From: Lachnospiraceae bacterium | GTDB lineage: Bacteria; Bacillota; Clostridia; Lachnospirales; Lachnospiraceae | Direction: 5' to 3' | Assembly (NCBI GenBank): GCA_021772075.1 | Contig: JAETNQ010000010.1 | Span: forward strand, 1-64,000 | DNA: 64,000 nucleotides | Shown here: positions 26,692 through 34,960 of the stretch, piece after piece | How the letters are laid out: the number at the start of each line of letters is the position of its first letter | Numbering within the stretch: position 1 is the first letter of the stretch | Position numbers and translations under genes: made by a program | The notes under the pieces: generated by a model | The model's database searches: none | Seen by the model: only the letters and a program-made list of their open reading frames with translations | Told to the model about the DNA's origin: nothing

Positions 26692-27505
26692 CTTTTCCCG
26701 TTTGAAAAAGGATATCTTTTTCCGCATCGGTGTTTTGTTCCTGTTTGCCATGGGAATCCTGATGCCTCTCTCTTTATTTTCTAATATGAAAAAATACGGC
26801 TATCCCATACCTTTGGAATCCGGTTACTGCTTTTATGTTCTTTTTATGGCAATCTTTTCCTCCGTTTTCTGCAGCCTGTTTATCGGAACAGAATACAATG
26901 ACGGAACTATGCGCAACAAACTCATTGCCGGGCATTCCCGGATAGCGGTCTACTTTTCTTTTCTGATTGTTTCCATTACGGCCGTTTTTCTCATGTGCCT
27001 TGCATACCTTGTTTCCAGTCTATGCACAGGCATTCCCCTGCTCGGCTTTTTTTCCGACGCTGCCTTTCCCGTCGTCCTCGGACATGTCGGCGCCATTTTT
27101 ATACTGGCCGTTGCATTTACCGCCATCTGTACCGCCGTCGCCATGCTCTGCCAGAACAAAGCCACAACAGCGACGGTTTGCATTTTAGGCGTATTCCTCC
27201 TCCTGTTTTTAGGGGTTTATATCCATGCAAGGCTGGAAGAGCCGGAATACTATGAAACATACTACTTGGAAGCGGAGGAAGCGATAGAAGAAAATACCTC
27301 CCTCACGCCAAACCCCAGTTATATCAGCGGAACCAAACGCCAGGTTTACGAATTCCTCCATGATTTCCTCCCCGGAAACCAGGCGGTGCAGCTATCTTCC
27401 CTGTCGGCAGTCCATTTATGGAAAATGTCTTTCTATTCCCTTCTCATTGCCGTCGCCGCCACCGGAACCGGCATATACATTTTTTACCGGGAAAATATAA
27501 ACTGA
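26669..27505 (+). CDS. ABC-2 type membrane permease
   Basis: A 278-residue protein with six hydrophobic segments (FFRIGVLFLFAMGILMPLSL first, YSLLIAVAATGTGIYIFY last) and the early motif GTEYNDGTMRNKLIAGHSR typical of ABC-2 permeases paired with BcrA-like ATPases. AGGAGG precedes the ATG. It forms the transport unit with the preceding ATPase. Confidence 0.88.
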   Translation: MNQLLYANFSRLKKDIFFRIGVLFLFAMGILMPLSLFSNMKKYGYPIPLESGYCFYVLFMAIFSSVFCSLFIGTEYNDGTMRNKLIAGHSRIAVYFSFLIVSITAVFLMCLAYLVSSLCTGIPLLGFFSDAAFPVVLGHVGAIFILAVAFTAICTAVAMLCQNKATTATVCILGVFLLLFLGVYIHARLEEPEYYETYYLEAEEAIEENTSLTPNPSYISGTKRQVYEFLHDFLPGNQAVQLSSLSAVHLWKMSFYSLLIAVAATGTGIYIFYRENIN

Positions 27506-27524
27506 TTCTGACAGGAGGTTTCCT

Positions 27525-28412
27525 ATGATATATCTGTTATGGACCTGTATCGGCATCCTGATTGCCGTTTTATTGGCGATGGGCATGAAAATATATTCTA
27601 TGCGGAAAGCGGCGCGGGAAATCATCTCCCAGTTTGCTGAAAAACTCACGGAGGATACCAATACGCTTATTTCCGTATCCTGCCGCGACAAGCAGATGCG
27701 CAGACTGGCTTCCGACATCAACAGGCAGCTGCGCCGGCTCCGTGCCGGGCAGCTCCGTTTCTGCCAGGGGAACCTGGAACTGATGGATGCCGTTACCAGC
27801 ATCTCCCACGATCTTCGGACTCCCCTGACTGCCATCTGCGGTTATCTCGATCTGCTCCGGCAAACCGATGACCCCGAGGACATACGCCGCTATCTTTCCA
27901 TCATGGAAGAACGCGCCAGTACTTTAAAACAACTGACAGAGGAACTTTTCCGCTATTTCGCGGCCTCCTCCTCCATTGACGAGTTCCCTTTGGAGGAAGT
28001 CAATATCAACGGCGTATTAGAAGAAACTGTTTCCTCTTATTATGCCTCTTTCAAAGACCGCCGCATTGCGCCCCGGATCATTATGCCGGAGGAAAAAATT
28101 ATCCGCTTCCTGAACAAAAACGCCTTATCGCGTATTTTCGCCAATCTCATCAGCAACGCCATTAAATACAGCGACGGCGACTTAAATATTTCCTTATCGG
28201 AGGGCGGGGAGATCCTCTTTTCCAACCATGCTTCCGGCTTAAATGATCTGCAGGCCGTGCAATTACTGAACCGTTACTACACCGTAGAATCCGCCGGACA
28301 TTCCACCGGACTCGGCCTTTCCATCGCGAAAGAGCTGACAGAAAAAATGAATGGAAAGATCGCCGTCCGGTTCCACGACGGGATACTTTCCATTTCCATT
28401 CTTTTTCCCTAA
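27525..28412 (+). CDS. Sensor histidine kinase of the ABC module
   Basis: A 295-residue kinase. One N-terminal membrane helix (residues 2-22) with almost no extracellular part, then HisKA (SISHDLRTP, H95) and HATPase (LISNAIKYS, STGLGLSIAKEL). The lack of a sensor domain fits intramembrane-sensing kinases that read the state of a neighbouring ABC transporter. CAGGAGG precedes the ATG, 19 bases after the permease. The DTGxG box is degenerate (LFSNHASGL), which may weaken ATP binding. Confidence 0.92.
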   Translation: MIYLLWTCIGILIAVLLAMGMKIYSMRKAAREIISQFAEKLTEDTNTLISVSCRDKQMRRLASDINRQLRRLRAGQLRFCQGNLELMDAVTSISHDLRTPLTAICGYLDLLRQTDDPEDIRRYLSIMEERASTLKQLTEELFRYFAASSSIDEFPLEEVNINGVLEETVSSYYASFKDRRIAPRIIMPEEKIIRFLNKNALSRIFANLISNAIKYSDGDLNISLSEGGEILFSNHASGLNDLQAVQLLNRYYTVESAGHSTGLGLSIAKELTEKMNGKIAVRFHDGILSISILFP

Positions 28413-28425
28413 TACATTCCTAATG

Positions 28426-28513
28426 CTTTTTACAGAGTTACGATGTGGCTTTTTACAGCGTTACGATGTGGCTTTTTACAGCGTTACGATGTGGCTTTTT
28501 ACAGCGTTACGAT
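28426..28513. repeat. 23-bp tandem repeat, 3.8 copies, at the degV stop codon
   Basis: The 23-base unit starts at 28426, 28449, 28472 and 28495; the last copy is cut at 28513. The first copy has one change (GAGTT for GCGTT). The copy at 28495-28513 contains the last codons and stop of degV, so the array is a duplication of the gene's 3' end into the gap with the sensor kinase. Confidence 0.95.
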
Positions 28514-29341
28514 CACCCCGCCGTCGTTGGCATACATGCTGCTGATCCCTGCCGTATCCATAATCAGCACATCCTTCACTTTGATCTCTTTTATGATGGC
28601 GTCCCTTACCAGCTCCGCTCTTTCCGGGCAGTTGCAATGGGTAATCATCAGCTTTTTCTCTTCCGTATGAACCGCTTCTTTTACCAGGGTATCCGCCATT
28701 TTAGCCAGCCCCTTTTTTATGCCGATGGCCTGGCCTCTTTGGACAATGGCTCCCTGCTGCCCTTCCATCAACGGTTTCACGTTCAGCGTCGTGGCCACCA
28801 GCGCTTTCACGCCGGACAGCCTTCCGTTCTTCCTGAGAGTCTCCAGGTTATCCAGTACAAAAAAAGTCTTAAGGCCGTCTCTGAATCTCTCCAGTTCCTT
28901 GACGATTGCCTCAAAAGAACGCCCTTCTTCTTCCATCTCCATCGCCCGAAATGCGATCTGTGTCTCGCCGCAGCTGGCGGACTGGGAATCGCATACATAA
29001 ATATCCTTATCCCCATATTTTTCATGATACAGGTTTTTTCCCAATACGGCGCTGTTATAGCTGCCGCTCAGCTTAGAGGACAGGGTCACGATATACACAC
29101 GATCCGCATCGCAGTGACATGCCTCCATGTAGCGCTCCGGGGAAGGGCAGGAAGATTTCGGGCATATCGGGCATGCCGCTACTTTCGCGAGAAATTCCTT
29201 CTGGTTAAAATTCTCGTCGTCCATGACTTGGTAATCGCCCACTTCCAAACCTAAGGGGACGAGTTCAAATCTTTTATCTGCCTTATATTGGGGGGGCAGT
29301 TCCCCACAACTGTCCAGTATGATCTTATAACTCATTTTCAT
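28499..29341 (-). CDS. DegV-family fatty-acid-binding protein
   Basis: A 280-residue DegV protein (FakB-like). These bind a fatty acid for phosphorylation by FakA. Motifs: IILDSCGELPPQY at the start, TLSSKLSGSYNSA, VCDSQSASCGE and ETLRKNGRLSG. Start at 29341 or two codons later (29335). Its stop codon lies inside a 23-bp tandem array. No fakA is nearby. Confidence 0.93.
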   Translation of the reverse strand: MKMSYKIILDSCGELPPQYKADKRFELVPLGLEVGDYQVMDDENFNQKEFLAKVAACPICPKSSCPSPERYMEACHCDADRVYIVTLSSKLSGSYNSAVLGKNLYHEKYGDKDIYVCDSQSASCGETQIAFRAMEMEEEGRSFEAIVKELERFRDGLKTFFVLDNLETLRKNGRLSGVKALVATTLNVKPLMEGQQGAIVQRGQAIGIKKGLAKMADTLVKEAVHTEEKKLMITHCNCPERAELVRDAIIKEIKVKDVLIMDTAGISSMYANDGGVIVTL

Positions 29342-29478
29342 AACCGTGCCTTTCCCTGAATCGTATACTTTTTCAGTATGTGCAAACCAATCATATTTAT
29401 TACTATCCTATGTGGTTTTGATTACTACTTATGATAACACGGTTAACTGTTTATTGTAAAGGGGATTTCCTGTTTTTC

Positions 29479-30093
29479 TTACTGCTTTCCCTCGCTTGCG
29501 AAACTGTTTTCCACAACCCCCGGCAGCAGATCATAAACGGAACAGCCGATTTTCTTCTCAAACAATGCTTTTATCTCCAGCACTTTCTTCCATCTGTCTA
29601 TCGTCGCCGGATGAACGCCGTACCGGATCGTCACATCCACAAATCTTTTTTCCAACAGGCAAAAACCGGTCGGCAAGGCCAAGGAATCGCATAACTGCAC
29701 CAGACGGTCGTAATCGTCATAGACTGCATTGGCAACGAATTCCTTCATAAATAAATAATCTTCGTCGCTTACATCAAACACGCCGATAGAAGTATCGATA
29801 TCCTGTATCATAAATGCATGGGAAATACAGATCTGCGCCACCTTTTCCCAGCCGCGCTCCATGCAGTATCGGTAACCGTCCATCAGATGCCTTTCCGAAC
29901 TCACCCCGGCATAGCGGCCGATGTCATGCAGCAGGCCATAAATATAGGCCTTGCCGGCGGATAAGTTTTTGCAATGCGACGCTATGTTCTTACATGCCTC
30001 CGCCACGTAGCGGGAGTGGTCCGTCCACGCCCCCGGATTGGTTTTTGACGCTTCTTCCAGCGCCTGCTCTGCGGTCTGTCTGTTTAGTTCCAT
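29479..30093 (-). CDS. HD-domain phosphohydrolase-like protein
   Basis: A 204-residue protein with an HD metal-binding pattern: HSRYVAEACKNIA (first His), LLHDIGRY (the HD pair) and ISHAF, with LCDSLALP as the last Asp. The family hydrolyses nucleotides or cyclic dinucleotides, but the substrate is unknown. GAGGTGAG precedes the ATG. It is separated from degV by 137 bases. Confidence 0.85.
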   Translation of the reverse strand: MELNRQTAEQALEEASKTNPGAWTDHSRYVAEACKNIASHCKNLSAGKAYIYGLLHDIGRYAGVSSERHLMDGYRYCMERGWEKVAQICISHAFMIQDIDTSIGVFDVSDEDYLFMKEFVANAVYDDYDRLVQLCDSLALPTGFCLLEKRFVDVTIRYGVHPATIDRWKKVLEIKALFEKKIGCSVYDLLPGVVENSFASEGKQ

Positions 30094-30301
30094 TTTCTCA
30101 CCTCATCCCAGTCGTCTTTTTTGCTCATCCTTGCACTTAACGATGTCATAATAGCAGTATCTCCGCATGAAAAATTTCCACTTTCCTATCTTGGAAATCT
30201 CTTGCCAAGTTTATAAATTTCATATATTTTAATATATAGAATCAAAAAGCAACTGTCAATTACAAGCCAGAACCACAAAAAACAGATAAAACGAGGAACC
30301 A

Positions 30302-30805
30302 ATGAAAACCTATCAAATATCCAATCTCAAAGACTTCATGAACAAGCTTCTCCTTTCCGGCGACTTCGACTGCTTCCTGCTGGAAGAAGGAACCATCGTT
30401 ACCGCCAACGCGTTCCAAATCGACGGGCATATACGGAAAAATTTTTACACAAAAGAAGAGCAGGAAGATCCATCCCTCTGCCCTTATGATTTTTCCTTAT
30501 GGAAAGATATCCGCCCCCTCTGCTTCCAGCTGATCAAAGGGAAGCGCACGCCGCTGAGCTTCCAATTCGTGCTTCTCCTATTGCCCTGCCATATGGCACA
30601 GATCCTGGAAAAAGGCGGATTCCAGGACAACGGAAGCCTCGTCAGGTATTTCGCCCTCACCATCCGGTTCGATGGAACAAACGCCGTAATGACCACCGGC
30701 CTTTCCACCAATACCTTTCTTATGGACAAGACGCCGGAACAGCTCTGGGATGACGCTTTCCGCAAATTTATGGATAAACGCCAGATCTCCTGGGAAGCAG
30801 TCTAA
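30302..30805 (+). CDS. DUF5721-like conserved protein
   Basis: A 167-residue soluble protein starting KTYQISNLKDFMNKLL and including FLLEEGTIVTANAFQIDGHI and LVRYFALTIRFDG. The pattern fits the Lachnospiraceae family DUF5721, whose role is unknown. ACGAGGAA precedes the ATG. It stands alone between two oppositely oriented regions. An imperfect hairpin at 30838-30875 (GAGCCAA with TTGGCTC) may help end its transcript. Confidence 0.7.
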   Translation: MKTYQISNLKDFMNKLLLSGDFDCFLLEEGTIVTANAFQIDGHIRKNFYTKEEQEDPSLCPYDFSLWKDIRPLCFQLIKGKRTPLSFQFVLLLLPCHMAQILEKGGFQDNGSLVRYFALTIRFDGTNAVMTTGLSTNTFLMDKTPEQLWDDAFRKFMDKRQISWEAV

Positions 30806-30930
30806 CCCCATGCCGCCGTTTCGCGCGGTTCAAATCCGAGCCAAAGACCCTGCCGCAAACGCGTCTGCTTGGCTCATTGCCGGGAAATGATAATGCTATA
30901 TTTTGTCTGTGTTTATCATCATTCTTTGAA

Positions 30931-30962
30931 TTGAGATAAAAGTTGAGACAAATTTGAGATAA
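30931..30962. repeat. Three iterons TTGAGAYAAA spaced 11-12 bp
   Basis: TTGAGATAAA (30931), TTGAGACAAA (30943) and TTGAGATAA (30954) lie in direct order in a 426-base gap without a convincing gene (30806-31231). Such helically phased short repeats are typical of integrase arm sites or regulator boxes. No integrase is nearby, so they may be a scar. Confidence 0.4.
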
Positions 30963-31102
30963 TCGAACAGGGAAGATGATATTGTCAATATAGGGCTTGC
31001 AAGCGTTTCTAAGGGTATTCTGAAAAGTGGAATCACCTGATACAAGAATGGGAGCAGCAGACAACTTTTGCAATCGCATTACAGTAAACATGTGTTTGGA
31101 TC

Positions 31103-31245
31103 TTGAATCCTGCTGCCAAATGTGCTATATTAAGCATAGAAAAAGGGAAAGCCATAGAAGCGGCTCTACCCTCCGATAATAAACAACTTACCTCATATGA
31201 GGTCAGCCGTCACTATTGGCAGTAGTGGCGGCTATTTCTTTTTTC
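31103..31245 (+). ncRNA. Probable antisense RNA antitoxin (RatA-like) with promoter and terminator
   Basis: TTGAAT (31103-31108), 17 bp, TATATT (31126-31131) make a near-ideal promoter on the plus strand. A stem GCCGTCACTA / TAGTGGCGGC followed by a T-rich run ends at about 31245. The RNA of roughly 110 bases would overlap the 3' end of the toxin gene read from the other strand. It also carries CCCTCCGATAA at 31169-31179, which is complementary to the toxin ribosome-binding region GGAGGG. The arrangement resembles txpA/RatA of Bacillus. Confidence 0.5.
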
Positions 31246-31327
31246 CCTTGTAAATCTGATAAATCAAATTCACAAGGGCGACAACGAGTATAGCGATCTG
31301 GATTAAATCCTGATATGTAACATACAT
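31232..31327 (-). CDS. Small hydrophobic holin-like toxin (type I TA)
   Basis: A 31-residue peptide, MYVTYQDLIQIAILVVALVN followed by LIYQIYKGKKK: one membrane helix with a basic tail, as in the putative holin-like toxin (Hol_Tox) family. AAAGGAGGGCG lies 8 bases before the ATG. The reading frame is open further upstream, but this start fits both family and ribosome site. Its mRNA leader has competing hairpins around the ribosome site and its 3' end faces an antisense RNA. Excess peptide is expected to damage the membrane. Confidence 0.7.
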   Translation of the reverse strand: MYVTYQDLIQIAILVVALVNLIYQIYKGKKK

Positions 31328-31333
31328 TGCATC

Positions 31334-31456
31334 GCCCTCCTTTCTTTCGTTCGGAGGGCTACTTGAACCCTCCGATAAAACAAGAGGGATAAAGCCGCCT
31401 TTGGCTCTATGGTTTTCCCATGTCGGAAGTATAGCACACATTCCCTTTTCAGGCAA
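31334..31456 (-). promoter_or_regulatory. Toxin promoter and self-folding leader
   Basis: On the minus strand TTGCCT (31456-31451), 17 bp, TATACT (31433-31428). In the leader the ribosome site GGAGGGC (31340-31334) can pair perfectly with GCCCTCC (31359-31353), and that blocker can instead pair with GGAGGG (31373-31368). This gives an on/off pair of structures typical of type I toxin mRNAs. Confidence 0.5.
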
Positions 31457-31848
31457 TTACAATATTATGTTTATTCTTCTGTCACATTACCAAGCCGTCG
31501 GCTTCGCCTGCACATATTCGACCGGGAAATCCTGTTCAACCGTATCAAAATTCCCATCCCCAAACGGCTTCATGCAACCAATACTTTCCTTTGCACAATG
31601 ATTCCAGAAATAACTCTTAGAAACGTCCATTTAAAACCGTCCCCCTATAATTTGCAAGGCTCTTTTTGCGCTTCCGGTTACCGCTAGTGTATTTTTCGCT
31701 CTTGCATCCATACAATGTACAAATTCTAAAAGCTCCTGTCTGTTCTTTGCCCTCCAATATCCGCTTTCCGAACCGCTGCATGGACACTTTCCAGACATTG
31801 ATGAATCCCACTGGAAAATCATCGTCGGAAAATGAAAAATGCTCTGTT
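31457..31848. other. Gap with possible decayed coding sequence, no recognised gene
   Basis: On the minus strand an open frame of 47 codons (31630-31487, MDVSKSYFWNHCAKESIG start) and short frames at 31617-31822 read like protein but match nothing I know and lack ribosome sites. They may be remnants of a mobile element that brought the toxin. Nothing else is evident. Confidence 0.25.
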
Positions 31849-32205
31849 TTATTTCTTCATCTTCGGGTTAAAAACCAGGCTTGCCAGATATCCGAATACC
31901 AATGCGGCGCATGTGCCGACCGCCCCTGCTTTGAACCCGCCCTGGAAGATCCCGATAAAGCCGGACTGATCCACCGCTTCCTTGACTCCCTTCATCAGGA
32001 CATTCCCAAATCCAAGCAGCGGTACCGAAGAACCGGCGCCCGCATATTCCTGGAACGGCTCATAAATGCCAAACACGCTTATAACCGCGCCGAGGCAGAC
32101 AAGCAGAACCATAATCCTTCCCGGCATCATTTTCGTCTTTTCCATCAGTACCTGCACAAGGGCGCAAATCAGCCCTCCTACCCAAAACGCATTCAAATAG
32201 TCCAT
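31849..32205 (-). CDS. spoVAE: Stage V sporulation protein AE
   Basis: A 118-residue membrane protein of the SpoVA channel for dipicolinic acid transport into the spore. Text such as YLNAFWVGGLICALVQVLME, GAGSSVPLLGFGNVLMKGV and FKAGAVGTCAALVFGYLASL is diagnostic of SpoVAE. The ATG at 32205 is chosen because AGGAGGTTTGC precedes it; an in-frame start at 32262 is open but lies over the promoter. In most relatives it follows spoVAD directly; here spoVAD is 4.7 kb upstream. Confidence 0.93.
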   Translation of the reverse strand: MDYLNAFWVGGLICALVQVLMEKTKMMPGRIMVLLVCLGAVISVFGIYEPFQEYAGAGSSVPLLGFGNVLMKGVKEAVDQSGFIGIFQGGFKAGAVGTCAALVFGYLASLVFNPKMKK

Positions 32206-32240
32206 GCAAACCTCCTGTATTCTTTCTAAGATCTTCATTC

Positions 32241-32270
32241 TATCATTCTTTTCGCATGACACTATTATGC
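32241..32270 (-). promoter_or_regulatory. Candidate sigma-G-like promoter for spoVAE
   Basis: Minus strand: GCATA (32270-32266) matches the sigma-G -35 box, and AATGATA (32247-32241) agrees with CATWMTA at 5 of 7 positions, with 18 bp between. It would let spoVAE be expressed in the forespore although separated from spoVAD. Confidence 0.4.
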
Positions 32271-32285
32271 CGTTCTTTTCACAAA

Positions 32286-33194
32286 TTATTCATTATTGTC
32301 TAATCCAAACAGACGCCCCTTCTTCTCCGGTAGCTGCACCCAAATTACTGCTGCAAATACAAGAATGCAGCCAAACAATTCCTTCACCGATAAAACCTGT
32401 CCCAATATGACCCATCCGGCCAGCACGGAAACAACGGATTCCAGACTGAGAATCAGGGAAGCCACCGTTGGTTCCAGGTTTTTCTGCCCTATAATCTGCA
32501 GCGTATACGCAACCCCGCAGGACATCACGCCCGCATACAGCAAAGGAACGATTCCGCCAAAAATCTGCTTCCAGGACGGCTCCTCCAAAATAAAAGCCCC
32601 CAGAATACAAATAATGCCCGCCGTATAAAACTGGATACAGGAAAGCGCTACTCCGTCGGTTTTCGGTGAAAAATAATCGATCACCAAAATATGTATGGAA
32701 AAAATAACGGCGCAAAGACAGACAAAAGCATCCCCCTTCCCGATAGAAAAGCTTTCGTTCATGCAAAGCAGATACATTCCCGCCACTGCCACCAGCGCTG
32801 CTTTCCAGACCTTCCCCGCTACTTTCCTCCGCAGAAATACTCCGCATACGGGAACGATAATAATATACAGCGTCGTAATAAACCCTGCTTTCCCCACCGT
32901 CGTGTACATAATGCCGATCTGCTGGCTTAAAGAAGCAAAACAAATGGCCAGCCCGCAGCAGATCCCGCCTTTCAGTGTAAGCGCCGCCGGAATCTCTTCC
33001 GGCGTATTTTTTTTCTTCTTTATCCTGATGCAGACGAGAGGCAGAAGCACCGTGCCTCCGATGAGAAACCGAACCCCGTTAAAAGTAAAAGGACCCATAT
33101 AATCCATGCCCACGCTCTGGGCCACAAAAGCCACGCCCCAAATAAAGGCAGCCAGAAATAACAGCAGACTGCTGCCGATCGCCATTTTTTTCAT
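32286..33194 (-). CDS. EamA/DMT-family drug/metabolite transporter
   Basis: A 302-residue protein with ten hydrophobic segments in two EamA repeats (SSLLLFLAAFIWGVAFVAQS at the start, LEPTVASLILSLESVVSVLA in the second repeat). The ATG overlaps the aroK stop in an ATGA. It is the last gene of a ridA-aroK-eamA operon; the link may be aromatic amino acid or intermediate export, but this is only a guess. Confidence 0.9.
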   Translation of the reverse strand: MKKMAIGSSLLLFLAAFIWGVAFVAQSVGMDYMGPFTFNGVRFLIGGTVLLPLVCIRIKKKKNTPEEIPAALTLKGGICCGLAICFASLSQQIGIMYTTVGKAGFITTLYIIIVPVCGVFLRRKVAGKVWKAALVAVAGMYLLCMNESFSIGKGDAFVCLCAVIFSIHILVIDYFSPKTDGVALSCIQFYTAGIICILGAFILEEPSWKQIFGGIVPLLYAGVMSCGVAYTLQIIGQKNLEPTVASLILSLESVVSVLAGWVILGQVLSVKELFGCILVFAAVIWVQLPEKKGRLFGLDNNE

Positions 33195-33712
33195 TGGTGC
33201 TGACCCTCCTGTTCCTGTCCGGCTGCCGCCGAAATAATCTCCGCAACAATATCCTTTATCATTTTATTTTCACAATCCATAACGATTTGGGCATATTTTT
33301 CATAATAAGGAATTCTTTCCTCATACAACTCCTTCAAAGTCTGCCCTTCCCGGACCGCCACTCCCCTTTCGCCCAGATCCCCGAGGCGTTCCTCTACCGT
33401 CGGATAGGAAAGCTTTAAATATACCAGCGTTCCGATCCTTCCCAAATGTTCCATAGCCTCTTTTCCATAAATCACGCTCCCTCCGGTAGCGATCACGCTC
33501 CGTTCCGCTTCCAGGGAAGCGTTGATCTCGTTTTCCAGCGCAAGGAACCCGGCCGTCCCCCGCTCTTCCATAATCTCATGCAGAAGCTTTCCCTCTTTTT
33601 CCTGAATCACAAGATCCGAATCCACAAAACGATAGCCAAGGCACTTTGCCAGCACTACCCCGACCGTACTTTTCCCAGCTCCCGGCATGCCGATCAATAC
33701 AATATTATTCAT
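33191..33712 (-). CDS. aroK: Shikimate kinase
   Basis: A 173-residue kinase that phosphorylates shikimate at position 3. Motifs: VLIGMPGAGKSTVG (Walker A), FVDSDLVIQEKEGK, GTAGFLALENE and ATGGSVIYG. The length is normal. Its ATG overlaps the ridA stop by 8 bases. No other aromatic synthesis gene is in the window. Confidence 0.95.
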   Translation of the reverse strand: MNNIVLIGMPGAGKSTVGVVLAKCLGYRFVDSDLVIQEKEGKLLHEIMEERGTAGFLALENEINASLEAERSVIATGGSVIYGKEAMEHLGRIGTLVYLKLSYPTVEERLGDLGERGVAVREGQTLKELYEERIPYYEKYAQIVMDCENKMIKDIVAEIISAAAGQEQEGQHQ

Positions 33713-34082
33713 GATATGCGGTCACTTCCACTTCACAGAGTACGTTTTTGGGAAGCTGTTTTACGGCCACGCAGCTTCTTGCCGGTTTCCCCGTGAAATA
33801 TTTTTCATAAACGCCGTTAAACGCCGCAAAATCATCCATATCTGCCAGGAAACACGTAGTTTTCACCACGTCGTCATAGCGATAGCCCGCTTCCTCCAGG
33901 ATCGCTCCCACGTTTTTCATTACCTGTTCCGCCTGTTCCAGAATATCCTCCCCTTTGATCCCGCCTGTCGCCGGATCGATCGGAATCTGACCCGAAGCAT
34001 ACAAAAACGGACCCGCGATAATCCCCTGGGAATACGGCCCGATCGCTGCCGGGGCTTTTTGTGTTGCTACTACTTTTCTCAT
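33705..34082 (-). CDS. ridA: RidA-family enamine/imine deaminase
   Basis: A 125-residue RidA that removes reactive enamines made by PLP enzymes. Motifs: AAIGPYSQGI, YASGQIPIDPATG, ARSCVAVKQLPKNVLCEVEV with the key Arg. The ATG at 34082 follows GGAGGAACCAGAC; an upstream in-frame ATG at 34112 is unlikely. It is coupled to aroK by an 8-base overlap. Confidence 0.94.
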   Translation of the reverse strand: MRKVVATQKAPAAIGPYSQGIIAGPFLYASGQIPIDPATGGIKGEDILEQAEQVMKNVGAILEEAGYRYDDVVKTTCFLADMDDFAAFNGVYEKYFTGKPARSCVAVKQLPKNVLCEVEVTAYHE

Positions 34083-34194
34083 GTCTGGTTCCTCCTTTTT
34101 TCTTTTTTCCAATTTGTCTTTGTGTACCTGGTGTATAAAAATTACTTACCAGTAAATATTTATTCTCTCCTGCAAACTTCAAGTTGCCACTGTA

Positions 34195-34866
34195 TTACCA
34201 AATATATGGGATTATTTTATATTTCACTTTCGTTTTATACGCAGCATATCCTTCCAATTCTTTTTCAAGCAATGCTTCTTCGTTCCTAATTCTCTTTGCA
34301 ATAATGATAGGATAGACAAGGAAAACAACAAAAGAGAAACCGGATCCCAGCACCAACGGCATAGAGAGAAACAAAATGATTGTCACACTATACATGGGGT
34401 GACGAACAATACCATATAATCCTGTATCAATCACCCTTTGTCCCTGCTGGATTTCTACAGTCCGCGATAAGTAAGTATTTTCTCTTAATACCTCCCCATA
34501 AAGCAAATAAGAAAATAAAAACATAACAGCCGCCATCCACGAAACCCAACCAGGTAACATAATCCATTCAAAGCGAAAGTTTAATCCTGCTACGGCAAAT
34601 CCCAAAACAAACATCAAACCACTAAGCTTTATTACAATATTTTGCTCCGTTTGCTGCTCTTTGGCATTTAAACGTTTTTTTAATAATTCTGGATTTTTGA
34701 ACATCATTACTATTCCCGCAAAAAGCATTGGAATAAACAAAATTCCTATGAACAACCATGCGTTCCAATAATGGAATGTGCCAGCAGGTAAAAATATTAG
34801 TATGCCTGTAACAGCTACACCGAGTATAAATTTCGATATTGCTTGAAAAACCAATTCTCTTATCAC
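34195..34866 (-). CDS. Isoprenylcysteine carboxyl methyltransferase-like membrane protein
   Basis: A 223-residue protein with five hydrophobic segments and the C-terminal motif GLYGIVRHPMYSVTIILFLS, then EEALLEKELEGYAAYKTKVK, typical of the ICMT/PEMT-type methyltransferases. The start is GTG at 34866 after a GA-rich site. The bases are AT-richer than those of its neighbours, and it sits in the spoVAD-spoVAE gap, which suggests it was acquired. The substrate is unknown; bacteria of this type lack prenylated proteins. Confidence 0.82.
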   Translation of the reverse strand: MIRELVFQAISKFILGVAVTGILIFLPAGTFHYWNAWLFIGILFIPMLFAGIVMMFKNPELLKKRLNAKEQQTEQNIVIKLSGLMFVLGFAVAGLNFRFEWIMLPGWVSWMAAVMFLFSYLLYGEVLRENTYLSRTVEIQQGQRVIDTGLYGIVRHPMYSVTIILFLSMPLVLGSGFSFVVFLVYPIIIAKRIRNEEALLEKELEGYAAYKTKVKYKIIPYIW

Positions 34867-34917
34867 CTTTCACCGCCTCTACATCTTCCAATTCGTCCAT
34901 ATCCCGCCCTTTGGGCG

Positions 34918-34960
34918 TTTCAAGTCGGATGCCCCGCTGCCTGCGGCGTGGTATTTGGCT
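34918..34960. repeat. Degenerate relative of the REP-like hairpin at 20805
   Basis: CAAGTCGGATGCCCCGC and GCGGCGTGGTATTTGGCT form an imperfect stem and resemble the CAAGTCAAATACCCC / GGGGTATTTGACT arms at 20805-20860. It overlaps the 3' end of the 88-residue gene and supplies that gene's last codons and stop. Confidence 0.4.

Noticed and set aside
28426-28513. 23-bp repeats as a CRISPR array
   Set aside because: Tandem copies without spacers, overlapping the end of degV.
30768-31091. A 107-codon minus-strand frame in the gap after the DUF5721-like gene
   Set aside because: No ribosome site, it overlaps the end of a real gene on the other strand, and its text has no known motif.
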